In this document: in pieces, positions 31,574 through 40,716 of the stretch
Layout: each line of letters starts with the position of its first letter
Numbering within the stretch: position 1 is the first letter of the stretch
Assembly (NCBI RefSeq): GCF_019799945.1
Contig: NZ_JABGCH010000017.1
Location: 1 to 64,000, forward strand
Source of the DNA: Modestobacter marinus
Lineage (GTDB): Bacteria; Actinomycetota; Actinomycetes; Mycobacteriales; Geodermatophilaceae
Length of the DNA: 64,000 nucleotides
Reading direction: 5' to 3'
Translations under genes and position numbers: made by a program
Notes under the pieces: generated by a model
What the model was told of the DNA's origin: nothing
Seen by the model: only the letters and a program-made list of their open reading frames with translations
Databases searched by the model: none

Positions 31574-32868
31574 GCGGACGTGCCCGCCACGGCGGTCAGG
31601 GCCATGCCGGGGCTGAGCACCTCGTGCCCGCCGAGCCACGGCCGCAGCGCCGCCGGCACGTACACCGACCCGTCCGCCCGCTGGTGCACCTCGAGCAGGC
31701 AGGCGATCGTCCGGGCGATGGCGCACAGCGTGCCGTTCAGGGTCGCGGCCACCTGCGGCCGGCCGTCGGCGTCCCGGTGACGGATTGCCAGGCGGCGGGC
31801 CTGGAAGGTGGTGCAGTCGGAGGTGCTGGTGAGCTCCCGGTAGGTGCCCTGGCTCGGGAACCACGCCTCGATGTCGAATTTCCGGGCGGCGCTGGTGCCG
31901 AGGTCCCCGGCGGCGATGTCGACCACCCGGTAGGGCAGCTCGAGCGCCTGGAGGAACTCCTCCTCCCACTGCAGCAGGCGGTGGTGCTCGGCGGCGGCGT
32001 CCTCGGGGGCGCAGAAGCTGAACATCTCGACCTTGTCGAACCAGTGCACGCGGATGATGCCTCGGGTGTCCTTGCCGTACGAGCCGGCCTCGCGGCGGAA
32101 GCAGGACGACCAGCCGGCGTAGTGCCGCGGGCCGGCGGACAGGTCGAGCACCTCGTTCGCGTGCATGCCGGCGAGCGCGACCTCGGACGTGCCCACGAGG
32201 TAGAGGTCGTCGCGCTCGATCCGGTAGACCTCCTCGTCGTGCTCGCCGAGGAAGCCGGTGCCCTCCATCGCCTCGGGCTTCACCAGCGCCGGGGCGACCA
32301 CCGGGGTGAAGCCGGCGGCCACGGCCCGGGTGACGGCCAGCTGGGCGAGGGCGAACTCGAGCAGCGCGCCGGGCCCGGTGAGGAAGTAGAAGCGGGCGCC
32401 GGAGACCTTGGCGCCGCGCTCCATGTCGATCGCGCCGAGGGCCTCGCCGATCTGCAAGTGGTCCTTGACCTCGAAGTCGTAGCTGGGCACCTCGCCGACG
32501 GTGCGCAGCGTCACCGCGTCGTCCTCACCACCCGGCGGGACGCCCTCGTGGACGACGTTGGGGATGCGCAGGTGCGCCTCGCGCAGCGCGGCGTCGGCGG
32601 CGCGCTCGGCCTCCTCGGCCTCCTTCACCTGCGCGGCCAGGACCTTCGCCCGCTCGAGGACCGCCGGGCGCTCCTCCTTGCTCGCCGTCCGGACCGCCTG
32701 CGAGGCGGCCTTCTGCTCCGCGCGGAGGTCGTCGGCGGCCTTGACCGCGGCGCGGCGGGCGGCGTCGGCGCCGAGCAGCCGGTCGACCAGGGACTCGTCG
32801 GCGCCCCGGGCGCGCTGGCTGGCCTTGACCCGCTCGGGGTCCTCACGCACGAGTCGCAGGTCGATCAC
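31570..32868 (-). CDS. serS: Seryl-tRNA synthetase
   Basis: Class II aminoacyl-tRNA synthetase charging tRNA-Ser, 432 residues. The N-terminal antiparallel coiled-coil arm (about 25-110, rich in Ala/Glu/Lys/Arg) contacts the long variable arm of the tRNA. Class II motif 2 is in [20 protein letters not shown] and motif 3 in [27 protein letters not shown] (about 220-227) lies in the serine site. GTG 32868 is seven bases after TACCAT, so it is leaderless. The order serS, small zincin, pheA nearby recalls Rv3834c-Rv3838c. A tRNA-Ser gene lies at 2375-2461. Confidence 0.97.
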   Translation of the reverse strand: MIDLRLVREDPERVKASQRARGADESLVDRLLGADAARRAAVKAADDLRAEQKAASQAVRTASKEERPAVLERAKVLAAQVKEAEEAERAADAALREAHLRIPNVVHEGVPPGGEDDAVTLRTVGEVPSYDFEVKDHLQIGEALGAIDMERGAKVSGARFYFLTGPGALLEFALAQLAVTRAVAAGFTPVVAPALVKPEAMEGTGFLGEHDEEVYRIERDDLYLVGTSEVALAGMHANEVLDLSAGPRHYAGWSSCFRREAGSYGKDTRGIIRVHWFDKVEMFSFCAPEDAAAEHHRLLQWEEEFLQALELPYRVVDIAAGDLGTSAARKFDIEAWFPSQGTYRELTSTSDCTTFQARRLAIRHRDADGRPQVAATLNGTLCAIARTIACLLEVHQRADGSVYVPAALRPWLGGHEVLSPGMALTAVAGTSA

Positions 32869-32875
32869 ACGGGGA

Positions 32876-32881
32876 ATGGTA
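32876..32881 (-). promoter_or_regulatory. Leaderless -10 hexamer TACCAT of serS
   Basis: On the minus strand TACCAT is followed by TCCCCGT and GTG 32868. The seven-base spacing leaves no room for a Shine-Dalgarno sequence. Confidence 0.55.
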
Positions 32882-32882
32882 G

Positions 32883-34705
<1,823 letters not shown>

Positions 34706-34713
34706 GCGCCGGG

Positions 34714-34719
34714 TAGCGT
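34714..34719 (+). promoter_or_regulatory. Leaderless -10 hexamer TAGCGT of the GroES-like gene
   Basis: TAGCGT, seven bases, then GTG 34727. The competing GTG at 34718 overlaps the hexamer itself, so 34727 is the better start. Confidence 0.55.
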
Positions 34720-34726
34720 GACCGGC

Positions 34727-35050
34727 GTGCCGGACACCCGCGGACTGCCGATCAAGATGCTGCACGACCGCATCCTGGTCGCGCGGCGCACCGAGGACGG
34801 CGAGCGGCGGTCGACCGGCGGGATCCTCATCCCGGCCACGGCCCAGGTGGCCAAGCGGCTGGTGTGGGGCGAGGCGCGCGGCGTCGGCTCCAGCGTCCGC
34901 CAGGTCAAGGTCGGCGACCAGGTGCTGTTCTCCCCCGAGGACCAGCACGAGGTCGAGGTGCACGGCGAGGACCTGATCATCCTGCGCGAGCGCGACGTGC
35001 ACGCCGTCGCCGCCGAGCGCATCGAGGAGCAGACCGGGCTCTACCTCTGA
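34727..35050 (+). CDS. GroES-like co-chaperonin domain protein
   Basis: Chaperonin-10 fold of 107 residues: LPIKMLHDRILVARR at the start, TGGILIPATAQ (the position of the GroES mobile loop), GDQVLFSPEDQHEVEVHGEDLIIL and an acidic end. The mobile-loop GGIVL of true GroES reads GGILI. There is no groL gene beside it, and the sequence is divergent from the canonical GroES, so this is probably the extra, conserved actinobacterial GroES-like protein rather than the main co-chaperonin. Its last ten bases overlap the end of the converging MarR gene. Confidence 0.78.
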   Translation: MPDTRGLPIKMLHDRILVARRTEDGERRSTGGILIPATAQVAKRLVWGEARGVGSSVRQVKVGDQVLFSPEDQHEVEVHGEDLIILRERDVHAVAAERIEEQTGLYL

Positions 35051-35514
35051 CCAGGGGCGTCCGGCTCGCTGCGCCGGTGCGCCGAGATCACCTCCGTCAT
35101 GTCCTCGAGGAACCGGCGGACGACGGCGAGCTCCTCGTCCGAGTAGCTCGACATCGCCGCGGCGAGGTCGCGCTGCAGCCCGCCGAAGAACTCCCCACCG
35201 GCGGCCATCGCCACCGGGGTCATCTCCAGCACCACCCGCCGGCGGTCGTGCTCGTCGCGCACCCGCTCCACGTGCCCGACGCGCTCCAGCCGGTCGACCA
35301 GCGCCGTCACCGACGCCGACGACAGCTCCACCGCCGCGCCCAGCGCGCCGGCGGTCATCGGTCGGCCGGCCCGGGCGGCGTCCATGATCGCCACCAGGGC
35401 CCGGACGTCTGTGCGACCCAGCCCGTGCATCTCGGCGAAGCGCTGCCCCACCGCGTCCAGCTCCACCGTGAGCCGCCGCAGCAGCACCGCCAGCTCGGCC
35501 CGCGTCTCGTCCAC
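35041..35514 (-). CDS. MarR-family regulator, probably of the MMPL gene
   Basis: Winged-helix repressor of 157 residues. Recognition region: MTAGALGAAVELSSASVTALVDRLERVGHV, then the wing VRDEHDRRRVVLEMTP with the conserved DxR. GTG 35514 follows GGAGG. It is divergent from the MMPL transporter, with a dyad in the 81-base gap, the usual arrangement of a MarR repressor and its efflux target. The inducer is unknown. Confidence 0.9.
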   Translation of the reverse strand: MDETRAELAVLLRRLTVELDAVGQRFAEMHGLGRTDVRALVAIMDAARAGRPMTAGALGAAVELSSASVTALVDRLERVGHVERVRDEHDRRRVVLEMTPVAMAAGGEFFGGLQRDLAAAMSSYSDEELAVVRRFLEDMTEVISAHRRSEPDAPGQR

Positions 35515-35554
35515 CCGACCTCCTCCCCGTTTGCCGCGCGTCCGCCCGCGCACT

Positions 35555-35575
35555 AATCTCTCGATCGTCGAGATT
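35555..35575. promoter_or_regulatory. MarR operator candidate between marR and MMPL genes
   Basis: A 21-base dyad: AATCTC at 35555-35560 and GAGATT at 35570-35575 flank TCGATCGTC. It is AT-richer than its surroundings and lies midway between the divergent starts, so it would control both promoters. Confidence 0.65.
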
Positions 35576-35595
35576 GTCGTTGACCGAGGGATCTC

Positions 35596-37728
35596 ATGTC
35601 ACGCCGCACGCTCCGCTGGATACTGCCCGCGCTCGTCGTCCTGCTCTGGCTCGGCCTCGGCGGTCCGCTGGGGCAGTTCAACGGCAAGCTGAGCGCGGTC
35701 CAGCAGAACGACAACGCCGCCTTCCTCCCCGACAGCGCCGAGTCCACGCGCGTCACCGAGCTGCTCCGCGGCTTCGACACCGAGCGCAGCCTCCCGATCA
35801 TCCTGCTGTGGGAGTCCGACGGCGGCCCGGTCGACCCGGCCGCGCTCGCGGAGATCGGTCAGCGGCTGGACGAGGCGGTCGCTCTCGCCGAGGCCGCCGA
35901 CGCCACCGCCGGCGCCGCGTCGCCGCCCCTCCCGTCGGCGGACGGCGAGGCGGTCCAGGCCGTCGTCCCCGTCCGCCCCGACCTCGGCGACGACCTGGGC
36001 GTCCTCGTCGAGGACCTCCGTGCCCTGCCCGACGTCGCGGGCACCACCTACTACGTCACCGGGCCCGGCGGTCTGTTCGCCGACTTCGCCAACGGCTTCG
36101 CCGGCATCGACGGCCTGCTCCTGCTCGCGGCCTTCGGCGTCGTCCTGCTGATCCTGATCGTCGTCTACCGCTCCCCGGTCCTGCCGCTGCTGGTCATCGG
36201 CACCGCGGGCCTGGCGCTGTCCGCGTCGGTCGCGGTCGCCTACGTCCTGGCGAGACAGGGCTGGATCACCGTCAACGGCCAGAGCCAGGGCATCGCCTCG
36301 ATCCTCGTCGTCGGCGCGGCCACCGACTACGGCCTGCTGCTGGTCGCCCGCTTCCGCGAGGAGCTGCGCCGGGAGGAGGACCGCTTCGCCGCCATGCGGA
36401 CGGCACTGCGCCGGTCCTGGGAGCCGATCGTCGCCTCCGGCGCCACCGTCGTCCTCGGCGTGCTGTGCCTGCTGCTGTCGGACCTGTCGTCCAACCGCGG
36501 CCTGGGGCCGATCTCGGCGGTCAGCATCCTGCTGGCCATGGTCGCGGCCCTGACCTTCCTCCCGGCCGCGCTGGTGCTGCTGGGCCGCGCCGCCTTCTGG
36601 CCCTTCCAGCCGCGGTACGGCGACGCGCAGCCGCACGGCCGCGGCTGGCAGCGGGTGGCCGCGTCCGTCGGCCGCCGCCCGGGCCGGGTGCTGGCGATCA
36701 GCCTCGCCGTCCTGGCGATCGCCGCCGCCTTCGCGCCCACCTTCGACGCCCGCGGCATCTCGACCACCGACGCGATCCGCGGCGGCTCGGAGGCGACCGT
36801 CGGCCAGGAGGCACTCGCCCGCCACTTCGACGCCGGCAGCGCGAGCCCCGCGGTCGTGCTCACCCGCGAGGACAGCTGGGCGGCGGTCGCCGAGGCGGCC
36901 GCGGGCGTGGACGGCGTCGCGTCGGTCACCCCGTTCACCGGGCAGCAGGGCGGCCCGCCGTCCCCGGACGCCGCGCCGGTGGTCGTCGACGGCCGGGTGC
37001 GGCTGGACGCCACCCTCACCGAGGCACCCGACAGCGACGCGGCGCTCGACGTGGTCGCCGACCTGCGCACCGCCGTCCGCGCCGCCGACGCCGACGCCCT
37101 CGTCGGCGGCAACAGCGCGAGCACGCTGGACGCCCGCGACACCGGCGCCCGCGACCTGGCGGTGATCGTCCCCAGCGTCCTGCTCGTCGTGGGCATCGTG
37201 CTGGCGGTCCTGCTGCGGGCGCTGGTCGCCCCGGTGGTGCTCGTCGCGTCCGTCGCGCTCAGCGTCGCCTCCACCGTCGGCATCTCCGCGCTGGTGTTCG
37301 ACCACGTGCTGGGCTTCCCGAGCAGCGACCCGGGCGTGCTGCTGATCGGCTTCGTGTTCCTCGTCGCCCTGGGCGTCGACTACAACATCTTCCTGATGAG
37401 CCGGGCGCGGGAGGAGTCGGCCGCCGCCGGCACCAGGCGGGGCATCGCGCGCGCGCTCGCCGTCACCGGCGGCGTCATCACCAGCGCGGGACTGGTGCTC
37501 GCCGCGACCTTCGGCACCCTCGCCGTCCTGCCGCTGCTCATCCTCAACCAGCTGGCCTTCATCGTCGGGTTCGGCGTCCTGCTCGACACCTTCGTCGTCC
37601 GCTCGCTGCTGGTCCCGGCCGCGGTCCACCTGCTCGGGGAGCGCACCTGGTGGCCGGGCCGGTCGGGGCACGGGAGGCACCGGGTGGCGGCCCGCCCGGA
37701 GCCGGAGCCGGAGCCGGCCCGGGTCTGA
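35596..37728 (+). CDS. MMPL-family RND transporter
   Basis: Proton-driven RND exporter of 710 residues with about 12 membrane segments: one at the N-terminus, five after a first extracytoplasmic loop (about 45-170), one after residue 365, a second loop (about 385-515) and five at the C-terminus. VGAATDYGLLLVARFRE in the first half and ALGVDYNIFLMSRARE in the second carry the Asp-Tyr pairs of the proton relay. It resembles drug- or lipid-exporting MMPL proteins of Actinobacteria. A GAGGG ribosome-binding site precedes the ATG. Repression by the divergent MarR protein is likely. Confidence 0.9.
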   Translation: MSRRTLRWILPALVVLLWLGLGGPLGQFNGKLSAVQQNDNAAFLPDSAESTRVTELLRGFDTERSLPIILLWESDGGPVDPAALAEIGQRLDEAVALAEAADATAGAASPPLPSADGEAVQAVVPVRPDLGDDLGVLVEDLRALPDVAGTTYYVTGPGGLFADFANGFAGIDGLLLLAAFGVVLLILIVVYRSPVLPLLVIGTAGLALSASVAVAYVLARQGWITVNGQSQGIASILVVGAATDYGLLLVARFREELRREEDRFAAMRTALRRSWEPIVASGATVVLGVLCLLLSDLSSNRGLGPISAVSILLAMVAALTFLPAALVLLGRAAFWPFQPRYGDAQPHGRGWQRVAASVGRRPGRVLAISLAVLAIAAAFAPTFDARGISTTDAIRGGSEATVGQEALARHFDAGSASPAVVLTREDSWAAVAEAAAGVDGVASVTPFTGQQGGPPSPDAAPVVVDGRVRLDATLTEAPDSDAALDVVADLRTAVRAADADALVGGNSASTLDARDTGARDLAVIVPSVLLVVGIVLAVLLRALVAPVVLVASVALSVASTVGISALVFDHVLGFPSSDPGVLLIGFVFLVALGVDYNIFLMSRAREESAAAGTRRGIARALAVTGGVITSAGLVLAATFGTLAVLPLLILNQLAFIVGFGVLLDTFVVRSLLVPAAVHLLGERTWWPGRSGHGRHRVAARPEPEPEPARV

Positions 37729-37734
37729 CCCGGG

Positions 37735-37800
37735 GTCCCGTCGGCACCGCCCCCGGAACGAGTGGGCCTCGTGGGACTGGCGGCACCCGAGTGACGGGAC
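37735..37800. terminator. Stem-loop between MMPL and pheA
   Basis: GTCCCGTC (37735-37742) pairs with GACGGGAC (37793-37800); inside, ACGAG pairs with CTCGT. It follows the MMPL stop in the 154-base gap between converging genes. Confidence 0.5.
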
Positions 37801-37882
37801 GGTCCGGTGCCGGTATGTGCGCGGCGTTCTCGATCGCGCACACTGGGTGACTATGGCGGAGCGGCGGACGTGCGCACAGGGG

Positions 37883-38836
37883 TCACCCCTGCCCGACGTC
37901 CCCCGCACGCACGCGCGCCAGCCAGTGCTCGGCCTCGGCGAAGGCCGAGTCGCTCACCGGGTCCTCGACCGGCCGGCCGGGGAGTCCGTCGGCCCGCGGG
38001 TAGGACCCCAGGAACCGGAGGTCGGCGGACACCCGGTGCAGCGCGGCGAGGGCGTCCCCCACCCGCCGGTCGGCGACGTGCCCCTCGCAGTCGATGGAGA
38101 ACGAGTAGACGCCCAGCCGCTCCCGGGTCGGCCGCGACTCGATCCGGGTCAGGCTGATCCCGCGGACGCTGAACTGGGCGAGCAGGTCCAGCAGCGCGCC
38201 GGTGCGGTCGGTGACCACCGCGCTGACCGTGGTCTTGTCCGCGCCGGTCGGCTCGGGCAGCGGGCCCGGGCGCTCCACGAGCACAAACCGGGTCACCGCG
38301 CCCGGGTGGTCGGCGAGGTCGGTGGCCAGCGCCTCCAGGCCGTACCGGCTCGCGGCGATCGATGCGCAGACGGCGGCGTCGTGCTCGCCCTCGGACACCC
38401 GGCGGGCGGCGTCGGCGGTCGACGCGGCCGGCACGACGTCCGCCCCGGGCAGCAGCTCGGCGATCCGGCCGCGGCACTGGGCCAGCGCGTGCGGATGGCT
38501 GGCCACGGTGCGCACGCCGTCCAGAGCGGTGCCCGGCCGGACGGCGAGCACGAAGGCCACGTCGAGGAACACCTCGCGGGTGATCACCAGCGGGGCGCCG
38601 TCGACCAGGCCGTCCATGGTCGCGGGCACCGAGCCCTCGACCGAGTTCTCCATCGGCACGAGGGCCGCATCACACTCCGCCGCCCGCACGGCGGCGAGGG
38701 CTGCGGCGACGCTGGACGCGGGCCGGGCGTCCGGTCCGGCGGCTCCGGACCCACCGGTCAGGAGGGCGAGCGCGGCCTCGGCGAAGGTACCCTCGGGTCC
38801 CAGATAGGCGAACCTCGTCGGAGCTGTACGCAGCAT
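37883..38836 (-). CDS. pheA: Prephenate dehydratase
   Basis: Converts prephenate to phenylpyruvate in phenylalanine synthesis; 317 residues. The N-terminal catalytic domain has RFAYLGPEGTFAEAAL, VPMENSVEGSV and the catalytic Thr-Arg-Phe in VTRFVLV. A C-terminal ACT domain (about 200-280) shows ALLDLLAQFSVRGISLTRIESRP, the site of phenylalanine feedback inhibition. No chorismate mutase domain is fused. The ATG lies six bases after TACCCT (38843-38848, minus strand), so it is leaderless. Confidence 0.95.
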   Translation of the reverse strand: MLRTAPTRFAYLGPEGTFAEAALALLTGGSGAAGPDARPASSVAAALAAVRAAECDAALVPMENSVEGSVPATMDGLVDGAPLVITREVFLDVAFVLAVRPGTALDGVRTVASHPHALAQCRGRIAELLPGADVVPAASTADAARRVSEGEHDAAVCASIAASRYGLEALATDLADHPGAVTRFVLVERPGPLPEPTGADKTTVSAVVTDRTGALLDLLAQFSVRGISLTRIESRPTRERLGVYSFSIDCEGHVADRRVGDALAALHRVSADLRFLGSYPRADGLPGRPVEDPVSDSAFAEAEHWLARVRAGDVGQG

Positions 38837-38842
38837 CCGGTG

Positions 38843-38848
38843 AGGGTA
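38843..38848 (-). promoter_or_regulatory. Leaderless -10 hexamer TACCCT of pheA
   Basis: On the minus strand TACCCT is followed by CACCGG and ATG 38836. Confidence 0.55.
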
Positions 38849-38949
38849 GTGCGGCCGCGCCGGGTCCAGGCCCCGGCGCGGGGGGAGCTGCCTCGTCACC
38901 GGCCGGGAGCGCGCGCGACGCGTCCCCTGACTGATGAGTGGAGGTGCAC

Positions 38950-40716
38950 GTGACCGCCGGGTCCCAGGTCGTCGAGGACGCCCAGCTGCAGTCCGCCCGC
39001 TGGCGGCTGCTGACCGCCAGCTCCGCCGCGGACGCCGCCGCCTTCCAGGACACCCACGCCGAGGTCGCCCCCGACCTGGCCGGGACCGGCCTGCCCTGCT
39101 GGGACGCGTGGGCCGCCGCCTTCGCCGCGCGCGCCCGGCTGCTCGACGGCGACCCCGAGGGCGCGGCGGAGGACGTCACCGCGGCCGAGGAGGCGCTCGA
39201 GCGGTGCCGGCCCACCGCCGAGCGGGCGCTGACCCTCGCCTACCTCGCCCACGTGCAGGTGGACGCCGACCGCTACGACGCCGCCCTGCACCTCTCGGTG
39301 GACGCCAGCGTCCTCGCCGAGCAGGTCCCCGCCGGCCAGCCCAGCCGGGAGCTGCAGCAGGCGCACGCCTGGCTGTCCCTGGCCCTCACCGCCCTGGACC
39401 TCGAGGAGCTGGCGGCCGCGCAGTCGCTGCGCTGCGCCGCCGTCGCCGAGGCCCTGCCCGACCTGGCCGACCGCTGGCAGGCCCTGCGCCTGTGCGCGCA
39501 GCAGCACGCCGAGCTGGCGCAGACCGTGCAACGCCGCGGCGACTCCACGCGGGGAGCCGAGCTGGCCACGGTCGCGCTCACCAGCGCGCAGGCGGCCCGG
39601 GCGCTCCCCGTCGAGCCGTCCGACGCCGACCTCGACCTGCTCGACGTCGTCCAGGCCTGGGCGCTCACCCTGTCCGGGGAGCTGGACGACGCGCTGCCGC
39701 CGCTGCGGCGGGTCCGCCGGCACCTGGAGGACGGCGCCGCGGGCATGTGGCTGCGGGGCTACACCGACCTGGTGCTCGCCCGCCTGCTCTCCCGCCGCTG
39801 CGCCCGGGACGCCTCCCCCGGTTCCCCGCAGGGCGAGGAGGCGGTGGACCTGCTGGTCGCCGCCTCCGGCGAGTTCGCCCGGGCCGGTGACCGGCGTCGG
39901 TACCGGCAGTGCCTCCTGGAGCTCGGCCAGGCCACCGCGGCGATGAACCGCACGGTCGAGGCACTGCACTGGCTGGAGGGCTACCGGCACGAGACCACGC
40001 GCGCCCACCTGCGCAGCCGTGAGCTGTGGGCGGAGCTGTTCGTCCGCCGCAGCCGGCTGCGCGAGGCGGAGCGGCAGACCGCCGTGCTGCGCCGGCACGC
40101 CCTGGAGGACGTGCTCACCGGGCTGGGCAACCGGCGCAGCGCCGAGCGCCGGCTGACCGAGCTCGGCGACGCCCCGGACCTCTCCCTCGCCGTCCTGGAC
40201 GTCGACGGCTTCAAGACGGTCAACGACCAGCGCTCCCACCTGCACGGGGACGCGGTGCTGCGCCGGGTCGCCGAGCTGCTGCGCCAGCACTGCCGCACCG
40301 GCGACGAGGTGTACCGCTGGGCCGGCGACGAGTTCGTCGTCCTGCTGCCGGCCACCGGCGAGGCGCAGGCGGTCGTGGCCCTGGAACGGGTGCGCGAGGC
40401 GGTCGCGGCCGCCGACTGGGCGGCGCTGGACGTCCCGGCCCCGATCACGATCAGCATCGGCGTGGCCAGCTCGACGTCCGCCGGCCGGCCGCGCACCTGG
40501 CGCGAGCTGTTCGACAGCGCGGACCTGCAGCTGTTCAACGCCAAGCGGGGCGGGCGCGACCAGGTGCGCGCCGAGCACGGTGGCCCGCAGTCCCGGACGA
40601 CGCCGCCGGCCGGCCGGTCCAACCGCGCCTCGGTCGACGACCTCGTCGCCGAGGTGCTCGGCGGCTCGGCCCGCCGTCCGGGCTGGGCGTTCGACGAGAA
40701 CGAGGTCGTCCGGTGA
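38950..40716 (+). CDS. Helical-repeat (TPR-like) GGDEF protein
   Basis: Soluble predicted diguanylate cyclase of 588 residues. The first 370 residues are Ala/Leu-rich paired helices resembling tetratricopeptide repeats; no membrane segment is present. The GGDEF domain follows a short coiled linker: LEDVLTGLGNRRSAERRL, then VLDVDGFKTVND. The active loop is AGDEF (458-462), an accepted active variant, and an inhibitory RxxD (RTGD) lies exactly five residues upstream. The substrate loop reads RSHLHGD rather than the usual GHxxGD. GTG 38950 has GGAGG five bases before it. It overlaps the next gene by four bases (GTGA), and the two are tandem paralogues. Confidence 0.85.
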   Translation: MTAGSQVVEDAQLQSARWRLLTASSAADAAAFQDTHAEVAPDLAGTGLPCWDAWAAAFAARARLLDGDPEGAAEDVTAAEEALERCRPTAERALTLAYLAHVQVDADRYDAALHLSVDASVLAEQVPAGQPSRELQQAHAWLSLALTALDLEELAAAQSLRCAAVAEALPDLADRWQALRLCAQQHAELAQTVQRRGDSTRGAELATVALTSAQAARALPVEPSDADLDLLDVVQAWALTLSGELDDALPPLRRVRRHLEDGAAGMWLRGYTDLVLARLLSRRCARDASPGSPQGEEAVDLLVAASGEFARAGDRRRYRQCLLELGQATAAMNRTVEALHWLEGYRHETTRAHLRSRELWAELFVRRSRLREAERQTAVLRRHALEDVLTGLGNRRSAERRLTELGDAPDLSLAVLDVDGFKTVNDQRSHLHGDAVLRRVAELLRQHCRTGDEVYRWAGDEFVVLLPATGEAQAVVALERVREAVAAADWAALDVPAPITISIGVASSTSAGRPRTWRELFDSADLQLFNAKRGGRDQVRAEHGGPQSRTTPPAGRSNRASVDDLVAEVLGGSARRPGWAFDENEVVR

